Shown here piece by piece: positions 1 to 11,100 of a DNA stretch of 64,000 nucleotides. The notes under the pieces are model-generated. The model searched no databases, was not told the origin of the DNA, and saw only the letters and a list, made by a program, of their open reading frames with translations. The DNA is from Nocardioides bizhenqiangii (GTDB lineage Bacteria > Actinomycetota > Actinomycetes > Propionibacteriales > Nocardioidaceae): contig NZ_CP141059.1 of the NCBI RefSeq assembly GCF_034661235.1, forward strand, positions 2,479,501 to 2,543,500, written 5' to 3'. Every line of letters starts with the position of its first letter. Within the stretch, counting starts at the first letter, position 1. The translations under genes and the position numbers were made by a program.

Positions 1-45
1 GCGCCGTTTCGGCCGCCGCAGTCGCTGACCCGACGCGTTTGAACG

Positions 46-164
46 AGCCGGGTCGGCGTACAGATCAGCCGGGTCGGCGTACAGATCAGCCGGGTCGGCG
101 TACAGACCAGCCGGGTCGGCGTACAGACCAGCCGGGTCGGCGTACAGACCAGCCGGGTCGGCGT
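46..164. repeat. 21-bp tandem repeat, about 5.7 copies
   Basis: The unit AGCCGGGTCGGCGTACAGAYC starts at 46, 67, 88, 109 and 130, and a partial copy starts at 151. The first two copies carry GATC and the next three GACC, so the array has diverged slightly. It runs up to the rbpA stop codon (minus strand, 164-166), so the last copy forms the start of the rbpA 3' untranslated region. The 21-nt period equals seven codons; one minus-strand frame would read Ala-Asp-Pro-Ala-Gly-Leu-Tyr repeatedly. Function unknown. Confidence 0.9.
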
Positions 165-523
165 CAGAAAATGATCTCGCCGGACTTCCTGCGCGAACGG
201 AGGAGCTGGATGGCCTCGTCGAGGATGACCTCGGCCTCCTTGTCGGAGCGGCGCTCCTTCACGTAGGCGAGGTGCGTCTTGTAGGGCTCGATCTTGGGTG
301 CCGGCGGGGCGTTCTCGGAGTCGAGGCCGGCCGGCAGACCGCACTTCGGGCAGTCCCACGAGTCGGGAACGACGGCCTCGACGGAGAACGCGATCACCGA
401 CCGGTGACCGTGCGCGCAGAAGTAGGTCACTGCTTGGCGCGGCGCGGCCTCGCCGCGCTCGGCCTCACCCATCGGGCCTGCGCCGACGCGACTACCGCGG
501 ATCGCGCTGCCACCACCAGCCAA
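164..523 (-). CDS. rbpA: RNA polymerase-binding protein RbpA
   Basis: Small actinobacterial transcription factor that binds RNA polymerase and principal sigma factors and stabilises the open promoter complex. The 119-residue protein has the family layout: a basic N-terminal tail with an RGSRVG segment, a central zinc-binding-type core (Cys36, His38/His40, Cys58, Cys61), and a C-terminal sigma-interacting helix with KERRS and the basic end LLRSRRKSGE. The start is TTG at 523, chosen because GAGGAG lies seven bases upstream and the RGSR segment follows directly; a later Met at residue 18 would remove that segment. It lies 58 bases downstream of secG on the same strand and may have its own promoter. 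Tandem repeats begin right after the stop. Confidence 0.93.
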   Translation of the reverse strand: MAGGGSAIRGSRVGAGPMGEAERGEAAPRQAVTYFCAHGHRSVIAFSVEAVVPDSWDCPKCGLPAGLDSENAPPAPKIEPYKTHLAYVKERRSDKEAEVILDEAIQLLRSRRKSGEIIF

Positions 524-581
524 CGGACACTCTCCTCAGTTCGATCCGGCGGGACCGGAAAGGTTGTTCAGTCTCGGGGGA

Positions 582-818
582 TCACTGATAGGCAAGCAGG
601 AGGCCGAGCGCGATCACGCACGCACCCCAGATGACACCGATGCCGATCGTGAACCGGTCAAGGTTGCGTTCCGCGATCGACGAACCGCCCAGGGAGCTGG
701 AGACGCCGCCGCCGAACATGTCCGAGAGTCCGCCGCCACGCCCCTTGTGCAGCAGCACCAGGAGGATCATCAGCACGCTCGTGATGACGAGCAGAACAGT
801 GAAAGCGGTTTCCAACAC
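582..818 (-). CDS. secG: Preprotein translocase subunit SecG
   Basis: Small inner-membrane subunit of the SecYEG channel that assists SecA-driven protein export. The 78-residue protein has two transmembrane helices (about residues 3-22 and 57-76) joined by a Gly/Ser-rich cytosolic loop with HKGRGGGLSDMFGG and the AERNLDR segment typical of actinobacterial SecG. The start is GTG at 818. It follows tpiA by 69 bases on the same strand, the usual gap-pgk-tpiA-secG order of Actinobacteria. Confidence 0.95.
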   Translation of the reverse strand: MLETAFTVLLVITSVLMILLVLLHKGRGGGLSDMFGGGVSSSLGGSSIAERNLDRFTIGIGVIWGACVIALGLLLAYQ

Positions 819-887
819 GACAGGGATCCTACGTCAGCCGCGGGCGCGTCCCGAACCCGGGACACGCGTGTGGACAGGGCAGATCGC

Positions 888-1691
888 TCACAGGACCGGC
901 ATGTCGTAGAACCGGCAGATGCCGCCGAACTCGTCGGCCTGCAGGCTCGCCCCGCCGACCAGGCAGCCGTCGATGTCGGGCTGCGCCATGATCCCGGCGA
1001 CGTTGGCCGCCTTCACCGAACCGCCGTACTGGATGCGTACGGCGTCGGCGACGTCAGCGCCGTACGACTCCTTGATCTGCCCACGGATGGCCGCACAGAC
1101 CTCCTGCGCGTCGTCGGGGGTGGCGACCTCACCGGTGCCGATCGCCCACACCGGCTCGTAAGCGATGACCAGCCCGGCGACCTGCTCCGCGGTCAGGCCG
1201 GCGAGCGAGCCGACCACTTGGGCGGTGTTGTAGGGCACGTGGGTGCCCTCCTGCCGGATCTCCAGGCCCTCGCCCACGCACACGATGGGCGTGATCTTCG
1301 CCGCCAGCGCAGCCCTGGCCTTCGCGGCCACGAGCTCGTCGGACTCGTCGTGGTACTGCCGGCGCTCTGAGTGGCCGACCGTCACGTAGGAGCAGCCCAG
1401 CTTCGCCAGCATGACTGCAGAGATCTCGCCGGTGTAGGCACCGGACTCGTGCACGGACACGTCCTGCGCGCCGTACTTGATCGAGAGCCGGTCGCCGTCG
1501 ACCAGCGTCTGCACGGACCGGATGTCGGTGAACGGCGGCAGCACGACGACCTCGACCTTGCCGTAGTCGTGCCGCTTGTCCGACAGCGTCCAGGCGAGCT
1601 TCTGGACCAGGACCACCGCTTCCTGGTGGTTGAGGTTCATCTTCCAGTTGCCCGCCATGATCGGCGTGCGGCCGGTTGCAGCAGTTGCCAT
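888..1691 (-). CDS. tpiA: Triosephosphate isomerase
   Basis: Glycolytic enzyme interconverting dihydroxyacetone phosphate and glyceraldehyde 3-phosphate. The 267-residue TIM barrel shows the full catalytic set: Lys17 in GNWKMN, His107 in VGHSERR, and Glu179 in [11 protein letters not shown], the last including the phosphate-gripping loop 6. A GGS phosphate-binding motif follows in YGGSVK. Length is normal. It starts with ATG five bases after the pgk stop, so the two are co-transcribed and probably translationally linked. Confidence 0.98.
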   Translation of the reverse strand: MATAATGRTPIMAGNWKMNLNHQEAVVLVQKLAWTLSDKRHDYGKVEVVVLPPFTDIRSVQTLVDGDRLSIKYGAQDVSVHESGAYTGEISAVMLAKLGCSYVTVGHSERRQYHDESDELVAAKARAALAAKITPIVCVGEGLEIRQEGTHVPYNTAQVVGSLAGLTAEQVAGLVIAYEPVWAIGTGEVATPDDAQEVCAAIRGQIKESYGADVADAVRIQYGGSVKAANVAGIMAQPDIDGCLVGGASLQADEFGGICRFYDMPVL

Positions 1692-1696
1692 TGTCG

Positions 1697-2899
1697 TCAG
1701 CTCTCTTCGAGGACCGTGATGCCGGGGAGCTCCTTGCCCTCGAGGTACTCGAGGCTGGCACCGCCTCCGGTGGAGATGTGGCCGAACGCCGCCTCGTCGA
1801 ACCCGAGCGTGCGCACCGCGGCCGCGGAGTCGCCGCCACCGACGACGGTCAAGCCGTCGACCTTGGTCAGCGCCTCGGCCACCGCCTTCGTGCCGGCCGC
1901 GAAGGCGTCGACCTCGAAGACTCCCATCGGGCCGTTCCAGAAGACCGTCCGCGCGTCGGCGAGCGCCTTGGCGTAGGTCGCCGCGCTCGCGGGCCCGATG
2001 TCGAGCCCCAGGCAGTCGGACGGGATCTCGGAGGACGGCACGACGCCGGGGGCGGGCCTCCGGTCGCCGGACGGAAACTCGGTGTCGATGATGATGTCGG
2101 ACGGCAGCAGCAGCTCCACCCCGGCATCACGCGCGCGGCGCAGGTAGTCCCGGCAGGTATCGAGCTGGTCCTCCTCGAGGATGCTCTTGCCGACCTCGTG
2201 TCCCTCGGCGGCCAGGAAGGTGAAGACCATGCCGCCGCCGATGAGCAGCTTGTCGGCCTTGCCGAGCAGGTTGTCGATCACGCCCAGCTTGTCGGACACC
2301 TTCGAGCCCCCGAGCACGACCACGTAGGGGCGCTCGGGGTCCAGCGTGAGCCGGCGCAGTACGTCGATCTCCGCCGCGACCAGGCCGCCCATGGTGTGCG
2401 GCAGCCGCTGGGCCACGTCGTACACCGACGCCTGCTTGCGGTGGACGACACCGAAGCCGTCGGAGACGAACGCGTCGGCCAGCGCTGCGAGCCGGTTGGC
2501 GAAGGCGCCGCGCTCGGCGTCGTCCTTGCTGGTCTCCCCCGCGTTGAACCGCACGTTCTCGAGCACGGCGACCTGGCCGTCCTCGAGCGCGGCGACCGTC
2601 GCCTGTGCCGACTCACCGACGGTGTCGGTCGCGAATGCGACGTCCCGGCCGAGCAGCTCGCCGAGCCGCGCCGCGACCGGCGCGAGTGAGTACGCCGCAT
2701 CCGGCTCGCCCTTGGGACGACCGAGGTGCGCCGCCACGACGACCCGGGCCCCGGCGTCAGCCAGCTCCCTGATGGTCGGGACGCTGGCCCGGATCCGCCC
2801 GTCGTCCGTGATCGTCGTGCCTTCCAGGGGCACGTTGAGGTCCGACCGGACGAGGACCCGCTTGCCGCTGACCTCGCCGAGTCCGGCGTACTCCGTCAC
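1697..2899 (-). CDS. pgk: Phosphoglycerate kinase
   Basis: Glycolytic kinase transferring phosphate from 1,3-bisphosphoglycerate to ADP. The 400-residue protein has the N-terminal substrate motif [10 protein letters not shown], the HLGRPKG loop, the central [10 protein letters not shown] motif and the C-terminal GGGDSAAAV nucleotide-binding loop. The open frame extends to 2959, but the start is placed at GTG 2899, two bases after the gap stop codon, because the protein from there ([10 protein letters not shown]) matches the family N-terminus and the longer form would overlap gap by 58 bases with an unrelated Arg/Pro-rich tail. Confidence 0.96.
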   Translation of the reverse strand: MTEYAGLGEVSGKRVLVRSDLNVPLEGTTITDDGRIRASVPTIRELADAGARVVVAAHLGRPKGEPDAAYSLAPVAARLGELLGRDVAFATDTVGESAQATVAALEDGQVAVLENVRFNAGETSKDDAERGAFANRLAALADAFVSDGFGVVHRKQASVYDVAQRLPHTMGGLVAAEIDVLRRLTLDPERPYVVVLGGSKVSDKLGVIDNLLGKADKLLIGGGMVFTFLAAEGHEVGKSILEEDQLDTCRDYLRRARDAGVELLLPSDIIIDTEFPSGDRRPAPGVVPSSEIPSDCLGLDIGPASAATYAKALADARTVFWNGPMGVFEVDAFAAGTKAVAEALTKVDGLTVVGGGDSAAAVRTLGFDEAAFGHISTGGGASLEYLEGKELPGITVLEES

Positions 2900-2901
2900 C
2901 G

Positions 2902-3966
<1,065 letters not shown>

Positions 3967-4074
3967 TCACCCGCGTCCGTCACCCTACAAGCGGGCGCAC
4001 GCCGGCCACCGGCCAGTCCCGTCGTACGTGCGGGTAACAACGCCCCCAGCGTCGAGCGGTCTCAGGGACCGGTG

Positions 4075-4260
4075 TCAGGAAGCGGGGACGACGTGGGCGT
4101 CGGCGCCCGGGAAGGTCAGCGCCTCGTGGCCGTCCTCCCAGCGGACGAGGTACGGCGGACCGCCGTCCTCGCCCCGCACCTCGAGCACCTCGGCCTCGCG
4201 GCGGTGCATCGTGTCGGTCCGGCCCTCGACGACGAGACGGTCGCCAACGTTCGCTCGCAT
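4075..4260 (-). CDS. DUF1918 small protein
   Basis: A 61-residue protein matching the DUF1918 family by its layout: MRANVGDRLVVEG, then EAEVLEVRGEDGGPPYLVRW, then DGHEALTFPGADAHV. The family is small, cytosolic and widespread in Actinobacteria, with an SH3-like fold proposed but no firm function. A GGAGGTGA ribosome-binding site precedes the ATG at 4260. It is transcribed away from the ABC exporter operon and lies 174 bases upstream of gap. Confidence 0.85.
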   Translation of the reverse strand: MRANVGDRLVVEGRTDTMHRREAEVLEVRGEDGGPPYLVRWEDGHEALTFPGADAHVVPAS

Positions 4261-4338
4261 GTGGTCACCTCCGGTGCGGCTCGCATCGTTACGAGTAAGT
4301 GACCACGATGCTCTCCGCTGGAGCCGGAGGCAAGAGGC

Positions 4339-5253
4339 ATGATGACGCGCATGACGCAGGTCGAGGCAGACGAAGGGGTGAGGTCAGGCGCCGGCGGCAT
4401 CGGGCTCCGGTGCGCGGGCGTGGTCCACCTCTACCGGACCTTCGAAGGCCACGACGTGGTCGCCCTGCAGGGGGTGGACCTCGAGATCCAGCCCGGCGAG
4501 CGAGTGGCGTTCCTCGGACCGAGCGGATCGGGGAAGTCGACACTGCTGGCGCTGCTGGGAGGCATCCAGCGCCCGAGTGCCGGCCGCATCTACCTCGGTG
4601 ACGACGACATCTCGCGGATGAGCGAACGGCACCTCGCGCGGCTGCGGGCTCGTCGGGTGGCGACCATGCTGCAGGGAGCCACCCGCAACCTGCTCCCCTA
4701 CACGACGGCGCGACGCAACATCGGCTTCGCTCGGATCGGGATGACGTCCGCCGAGCTCGACGACGCGCCGACCGCCGCCGAGCTGCTCGAGCGGGTCGGG
4801 CTCGCCGACCAGGCCGACCAGGTCGTGAGCACGCTGTCGGGAGGACAGCGCCAGCGCCTGGCCCTCGCCTGTGCGGTCTCGACCCGACCGCAGGTCCTGC
4901 TGGCCGACGAGCCCACCAGCCAGCTCTCGCATGTCGACCGCGACGCGGTGGTCCAGCTCCTGCACGAGCTCAACCGCGACTTCGGGACGACCATCGTCGT
5001 CGTCACCCACCAGCCCGAGGTCGCCGCGACGTTCCCACGGACGGTGACGATGAAGGGCGGCCGGGTCGGCTCCGAGGGCCGGGACGGCGCGGAGTACTCC
5101 GTCATCGGCGCCGACGGCATGCTGCACCTGCCGTCCCACCTCACGCCGCAGTGGCCGCCTGGCACGCTCGTCCGGATCGAGGCCGAGCCACGCCGGATCC
5201 TCATCACCCACCCGGCCGACGAGACGGGCATCCCGCAGGAAGACGTGCGGTGA
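4339..5253 (+). CDS. ABC transporter ATP-binding protein (MacB/LolD type)
   Basis: Nucleotide-binding subunit of an export-type ABC system. The 304-residue protein has Walker A in [16 protein letters not shown], the signature LSGGQRQRLALACA, Walker B in VLLADEPTSQL, and the switch His in VVVTHQPE. A tail of about 70 residues after the ATPase domain is longer than usual. The start at 4339 has GGAGG about nine bases upstream. It overlaps the second ATPase gene by four bases (GTGA) and opens a four-gene operon with two large FtsX-type permeases. Substrate unknown. Confidence 0.88.
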   Translation: MMTRMTQVEADEGVRSGAGGIGLRCAGVVHLYRTFEGHDVVALQGVDLEIQPGERVAFLGPSGSGKSTLLALLGGIQRPSAGRIYLGDDDISRMSERHLARLRARRVATMLQGATRNLLPYTTARRNIGFARIGMTSAELDDAPTAAELLERVGLADQADQVVSTLSGGQRQRLALACAVSTRPQVLLADEPTSQLSHVDRDAVVQLLHELNRDFGTTIVVVTHQPEVAATFPRTVTMKGGRVGSEGRDGAEYSVIGADGMLHLPSHLTPQWPPGTLVRIEAEPRRILITHPADETGIPQEDVR

Positions 5254-5891
5254 CCGGCGCTGACCTGGTGGTCGACGCCGTGCGCTACCGGCCCGGCCCG
5301 CTGGTGCTCGACGACGTGTCCGTGACCTTTCCGGCCGGCCGGGTGACCGCCGTCGCCGGCCCGAGCGGATCCGGGAAGACGACCCTGCTCTCGGTCGCCG
5401 GCGGGCTGATCGCGCCCACCGCCGGCGCGGCGACGTACGACGGCGCGCCGACGTGGCGCGGCAACGGCGACCCGCGCCCGGAGATCGCCTTCGTCCTGCA
5501 GGTCTACGGCCTGGTGCCGATCCTGTCGGCGCGGGAGAACGTCGCCGTCGCGCTCCGCGCACGCGGGGTCAGCTGGCGTGACGCCAACGACCGGGCCGAG
5601 GCGGCGCTCGCGCGGTTCGACATCGCGGACCTCGGCGACCGCCAGGTGGAGGAGCTCTCGGGCGGCCAGATGCAGCGGGTGGCCGTCGCCCGCGCTCTCG
5701 TGGTCGAGGCGCCGGTGCTGCTCGCCGACGAGCCGACCAGCGAGCTCGACCAGAGCAACGCCGAGGTCGTGCTCGACGCCCTGCGTCGCGAGGCCGATCG
5801 GGGGGCGTCGGTCGTCATCGCCACCCACGACCCGGCGATCGTCGACGCCGCCGACGACCACGTGACGATCGACGAGGGCCGCCTCGGATGA
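5250..5891 (+). CDS. ABC transporter ATP-binding protein, second
   Basis: A second, compact ATPase of 213 residues with Walker A in GPSGSGKTTLLSVAGG, signature LSGGQMQRVAVARAL, Walker B in VLLADEPTSELDQ and switch His in VIATHDPAIV. The frame is open from 5151, but GTG at 5250 is the likely start because it gives a four-base overlap with the preceding stop and places the first beta-strand (VVDAVRYRPGPLVL) at the N-terminus. It overlaps the following permease by four bases (ATGA). The two ATPases probably form a heterodimer, one partner per permease. Confidence 0.88.
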   Translation: MTGADLVVDAVRYRPGPLVLDDVSVTFPAGRVTAVAGPSGSGKTTLLSVAGGLIAPTAGAATYDGAPTWRGNGDPRPEIAFVLQVYGLVPILSARENVAVALRARGVSWRDANDRAEAALARFDIADLGDRQVEELSGGQMQRVAVARALVVEAPVLLADEPTSELDQSNAEVVLDALRREADRGASVVIATHDPAIVDAADDHVTIDEGRLG

Positions 5892-8104
5892 GGTCCCGGC
5901 TGTTGGCCGGGCTCTGGCTCCGTCGGGGCACCCACCTCACGATTGCCGTCGCGATCGCCGTCGTCGCTGCCGGCCCCATGGCGGTCCGCGCCGACGGAGC
6001 CGAGACCGCGCTGCTCGCCCCGCTGTTGCTCCTCGCCGCGGGCCTGGTGCTGGCCGCCGGACTGGCCGTGGGAGCCCGGCGGCGGCATGAGGCCGCGCTG
6101 CTCCGGTTGCGGGGACGGCCCGGACCCTCCGTCGCCCGCGCGCTCGTGGCCGAACCGCTCGTCCCGGTGCTGCTCGGCGGCGCGGCAGGTGCCGGCCTCT
6201 GCTGGGCGGTCGCGCCCGAGCAGGTGGCCTTCGCCGTCGCGGCCGTCGGCGTCGCGGCGGTGGTGGTCGTGTCCGCGATGCTGGTCGCCCTCCGTGAGCC
6301 GCTCCCCGACCTGCTCGGCGAGCGTGCCCGGAGACTGACGGGCGGGACCGCAACGCGATTCGTCGCGGTGCTCATCATCGTGGCCGCTGCGGTCGCCGTG
6401 CTCAGGCGCGGCAGCGACGGGCCGGCCTGGCTGCCGTTCGCCGGTCCGACACTGGTCGGGCTCGCCGTCGGCGTCACCGCCACGTGGCTGGTGCGGATCG
6501 CCGCGGGCTGGCTGACGAAGCGGCCGGACCTCCGCCCGGTGCTCGTCGGCCGGCGCCTGCAGTCGCCGCGCGCGACGGCCGGGCTCCCGCTGGTGATCGC
6601 CGGCGCCACCCTGCTCGGGCTCGCCACCAACCTGCTGCTCGCGGTGCAGGACTGGGAGGACGACACCCGGGCGGTGACCGCCGGCGCGCCGCAGGTGGTC
6701 CCGTACGCCGGCGGCGCCGACGCCGTGCTGGCCGCGACCCACGCGGCAGACCCCGACGGACGTTGGCTGATGGCCGCGATCCGGGTCTTCGCCGACGACC
6801 GTGCCGTCTCCCGGCGCGTGTATCTCGACACCGCCCGCTACGAGCGCGTCGTCGGGGACAGCCTCGACGACACTCCTGCCGAAGAGGGCTCGGCGGCCGT
6901 CGCCGGTCTCCACGACGCGGCCATCACGGCCGAGCCGGAGCCGATGACGACCGGCGACTTCCTCACCGCGACCGTCTCGTCGGACAGCCCGCTGGCGGCG
7001 TTCGTGCTGGTCTCGGTCACCACCGACGGCGTCGAGGGCAGCGCGCAGCAGGACCTCTTCCTCCAGGTCCCACCCGGCGGCAGCACGACGACGTTCGTAC
7101 CGCTCAGCCGGTGTGACGCCGGCTGCCGGGTCCTCGGCATCGAGGTCGCGACCGGCCAGCCATGCGTCTCCGACAACTGGAACCGACCGCGGTGCAGGCG
7201 CCCGGTCATCCGGATCAGCAAGCTCAACGTCGGCGGCCTCGATCTCCTGGACCGGGAGTGGAACCTCGACGAGCCCGACGAACGGCCGCCGGGCGAGGTG
7301 AGGCAGACCGCCAAGGCTCTCGACGTACGCCCGAGCCGGGCGGGCGCCAGCTTCCTGACTTCCGACCGCACCATCTGGTCGGTCCCGGTCGTCGCGACCA
7401 CCAGCGTCGACTGGGAGGGCGAACCTCAGGCACCGACGACGAGCAGCCTGTCCCGCACGGCCGAGGTCCTGGCGACGGTCCCTGCACTCCCCCTCGTCGG
7501 TTCCGGCGGGACCGTCCTCGACCTGCCGACTGCCACGCTCGAGGGCGGGTCGGCCGTCGCCGCTGCCGAGCCGTGGATCCTGGCGCGGGCCGACACCCCC
7601 GACGACGTCATCGCGGCGGTCGGCAGCCCGTTGATCCCGAGCCAGATCTCCGCGTCGACCATCGACGAGTCCGGCAGCGACCTGGCCCGCCGGCTCGTCC
7701 TCGTCGCCCTCGGCGGCCTGCTGCTCGGCGTCCTCGGTGTGTTGCTCCCCGTCTCGCGGCTGCGGGCCGAGCGCACCCGCGAGCACGCCGCGCTCCGGGT
7801 GCTGGGCATCGAGACGCCGGAGCTGCGCAGCGTCTCCCGCGCGCAGTCGATGCTGGTCGCCGGCGTCGCGAGCGTCGCCACCGCGGTCGCCACCGCCGCC
7901 GCGGTCGCAGCCTTCGCGTCGGTGGTGCCGGTCCTCCGCATCCAGTCCGCGCAGCTGCCGCTCGACACCGGGCTCCGGCCGCTCCCCGTGCTGCTCGCCG
8001 CCGGCGTCGTGCTGGTCGCGACCCTCGCCGCCGGCGCCTGGGCGTCCGGGAGCAGAGGCGCGGCCAGCCGCCCCGCCACGCTCCGTAAGGAGGCGGCCGG
8101 ATGA
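5888..8104 (+). CDS. FtsX-like ABC permease, 738 aa
   Basis: Membrane subunit of the exporter. A cluster of hydrophobic helices fills roughly residues 15-240. A long extracytoplasmic region follows (about 250-590, with Cys residues in SRCDAGCRVLG and at GQPCVSDNWNRPRCRRP that could form disulfides). The FtsX-type C-terminal helices begin near residue 605 (RLVLVALGGLLLGVLGVLLPVS) and include the cytoplasmic coupling stretch RTREHAALRVLGIE. This duplicated-FtsX layout fits MacB/lipoprotein-release type machines that act on substrates in the outer leaflet. It overlaps the next permease by four bases. Confidence 0.85.
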   Translation: MRSRLLAGLWLRRGTHLTIAVAIAVVAAGPMAVRADGAETALLAPLLLLAAGLVLAAGLAVGARRRHEAALLRLRGRPGPSVARALVAEPLVPVLLGGAAGAGLCWAVAPEQVAFAVAAVGVAAVVVVSAMLVALREPLPDLLGERARRLTGGTATRFVAVLIIVAAAVAVLRRGSDGPAWLPFAGPTLVGLAVGVTATWLVRIAAGWLTKRPDLRPVLVGRRLQSPRATAGLPLVIAGATLLGLATNLLLAVQDWEDDTRAVTAGAPQVVPYAGGADAVLAATHAADPDGRWLMAAIRVFADDRAVSRRVYLDTARYERVVGDSLDDTPAEEGSAAVAGLHDAAITAEPEPMTTGDFLTATVSSDSPLAAFVLVSVTTDGVEGSAQQDLFLQVPPGGSTTTFVPLSRCDAGCRVLGIEVATGQPCVSDNWNRPRCRRPVIRISKLNVGGLDLLDREWNLDEPDERPPGEVRQTAKALDVRPSRAGASFLTSDRTIWSVPVVATTSVDWEGEPQAPTTSSLSRTAEVLATVPALPLVGSGGTVLDLPTATLEGGSAVAAAEPWILARADTPDDVIAAVGSPLIPSQISASTIDESGSDLARRLVLVALGGLLLGVLGVLLPVSRLRAERTREHAALRVLGIETPELRSVSRAQSMLVAGVASVATAVATAAAVAAFASVVPVLRIQSAQLPLDTGLRPLPVLLAAGVVLVATLAAGAWASGSRGAASRPATLRKEAAG

Positions 8105-11100
8105 TCCGGGTCGCTCTCGACGGACTCCGCTCCCGCGCCCTCCTGTCGATCGGCACTCTGGTCCTGCTGGTGATCGCGGTCGCGTCCGCCGTCGTCGGCC
8201 CCGCGTTCACGGTCGCCGTCGGCAACAGCTACGCGATCAGCCGGCTCTCCGAGGCGCCGAACCCGATCACCGGGCGCACCTGGGAGTTCCAGCCGACCGG
8301 ACGGACGACACCCGAGGAGGTGCTGGCCGACGCCCGGGCGGCGGTCCGGGTGCCCGACGGGCAGCACGACCTGTCCGTCCAGCTCGAGACCGCACGGCTC
8401 CCCGCGCCCGGGAACTACGGCGAGGTGCAGCTGCTGGCGCGCGACGACGCGTGCGACCACCTCGAGATCGAGGGGAGGTGCCCGGAACGCCCGGGCGAGA
8501 CGATCATCCTGGCCGGCGACGCCGAGGAGGACGACCTCGCGATCGGTGACCGGATGGAGCTCGGGGAGCCGCTGGGCTCCCTCACCGTCGTCGGCACCTA
8601 CACCTATCCCACCGGCCCGGACCTCGACACCGCCGACCTCGCCGCGCTCGAGGACTACTGGTTCGACCCGGCGCGGCTGGCGTCGGTCCCGCCGACGCTG
8701 GTCGGCAACCCGGAGCGAGGGGGCCGGGTGCTGCCCCGTCGACCCGCGCCGTACCTCGTCACCACCGACCACTTCGAGGCGGTCCCTTCCCAGGACTGGG
8801 TGGTGCGGGTCGACACCCTCATCGACGTGCCGGCGGACCTCGACGCGCGTCGGCTGAGCGACCTCGGCTCCGCGACCGAGCCGGTCCCGGAACGCCTGGC
8901 GACGGGCACCCTCGTGGAGGTCTCCCGCAACGATCTCGGCGGGGTGACGAGCGACATCGAGCGGGAACGCCGCACCGCCGTCTCGTCCGTCACCCCGGCG
9001 GTGGTCTCGCTCGTGCTGGTGGCGCTGGCGCTGCTGAGCCGCCTTACCACGGCGGCGGGCGACCTCCGGGTCCCCGACCTCGCTCTCGCCTCCCTCCGCG
9101 GAGCCAGTCGCCCTCGGGTGTGGCTGCTCGCCGTCGCGGAGCCGGTGCTCCTGGTCGTGATCGCGTTGCCCCTGGGCGTGGCGGCCGGCATCGGTCTCAC
9201 CGGTGTGCTGATCCGCGCCTGGCTCGCGCCGGGCCTGCCGCTGCCCCTGCCACCGGCGGCCTGGCTCGCCACTGCAGCCGTCACCGCGGCGGCTGTCGCC
9301 GTCTGCGCGCTGGCGGTCCGCGGCGTCCTGTCGCGGACCCTCGCCGACCAGCTGAGCGGCCACCTGCGGCCGCGCCGAGCCGGCCGCACCGCCGCAGCGG
9401 CGGTCCTCGTCCTGGTCGCGGGCACGCTGGTGGTGACGACCGCCGCAGTGACGCGTACCAGTGGAGGCAGCACGGACGCCGGCGACCTGATCCTGCCGGT
9501 GCTCATCGCCGCCGCGTTCGGGGTCGCGGCCACCGCCGCGGCGCGCTCCGCGGCGGCGTGGCTCGCCCGCCGCCGTCCGCTCGGCACCGTCGGCTTCCTC
9601 GCCGTCCGGGCGGTCGCGCGGCGTGCGGCAGGCACGCTCGTCGTGCTGCCGCTGACCGTGGCGATCGCCGTGTGCACCTTCGGTGCCGGCGTGTACGACG
9701 CCGCGGCGACCTGGCGAGCGAGCGTGGCCGCCACCCAAGCGCCCGCGCACACCGTCTGGGGTTCAGAGCTGCCCATGTCGGAGGCGGTCGCACTGACCCA
9801 CGAGCTCGACCCGGAGGGACGCTGGCTGATGGCCGCCGGCACCCTCGTCGCGCAGGACGCGACGTACGTCGCCGTCGACGGCGACCGCCTCGGGCGGGTC
9901 GCGACCTGGCACGAGACCTGGACGCCCGGCCGTGACGTCGAGGAGATCGCCGCACTGCTGACCGGCACTCCCCTGCCGACGGTCACCGGCCGGCAGCTCG
10001 GCCTGACGGTGACCGTGCCGCGCGGGAGCGAGCCGGTCACGATCGAGGTCCGGCTCCGCAGCGTGGAGGGCGAGGTCAACGGGTACTACATCGGCCCGTT
10101 CGCCCCGGGTACGTCGTCCCTCGTCGAGCGGGTCGGGTGCCCCAGGACCTGCACGGTCGAGGGTCTGCTCATCGGTGGCGGCGCGGGACTACCCGTCGAG
10201 CTCGACGGCACCTTCGCCCTCGGACCGATGGAGATGGACGGCGCGGACCGGTCGGACGTGCTCACCGACGGCGGCTGGCAGCTCACGTCCGCCGATGAGC
10301 TGCAGCAGGTCGCCGACGAGGTCGCGACCACGTCCGACGGGCTGACGGTCAGGGCGACCGGGCGTGGCCTCGCCGGACTGACCGCCGGCGACATCCCGTC
10401 GGTGCGGCCCGTCGTCGCCGGCCGCGAGGCGACCGACTCGATCGGGGACGTCGCCGGCGGCACCGCGACGTCGACCGCCGGCCAGCCCCCGCCGGTCACG
10501 GCCGCGGTGACCGCCGAGAGCGTGCCGTTCGTCGGCCCCCAAGGTGCGGCGATCGACTACGCCATGCTGAGCGCCAACCGTGCGATCTTCGACTCCGAGT
10601 TCGACGTCCGGGTGGTGGCGACCGGCGACACCCCGCAGCGCATCGACGACGCCCTGGCGGCTCGCGGCCTCGTGATCACCACGACCCAGCAGCGGGAGAT
10701 GGAACGGCTCGACGGCACGGCCTACGCCATCGTCCTGCGGCTCTACCTGGTCACCGCGGTCCTCGTGCTGCTGATGGCCGTTGCGGGGCTGGCGGTCTCG
10801 ACGGCCGTCCAGCTGCCCGGTCGTCGGCTCGACGCGGCGTCACTGAGCGTGGTCGGGGTCCGGCGCCGCACGGTGCTGCTGTCCGTCGCCCTCGAGCAGG
10901 GCGTGGTGCTGGGGGCGGCCGGCCTCGCCGGTCTGGCCGCGGGCTCGCTGGCCCAGTGGATCGTGCTGCGCCGGATCACGTTGGGCCAGGTGGAGGGCGT
11001 GTCCTGGCCGCGGGTCGTCGCCTGGGTCGACCCGTCCCTGCTGTCGCTCGTCGCCGCCAGCGTCGCGCTCCTGCTGGGCGCGGTCGCGGTGGTCAGCGCC

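Noticed and set aside
46..164. CRISPR array
   Set aside because: The 21-bp units are contiguous with no spacers, so this is a simple tandem repeat.
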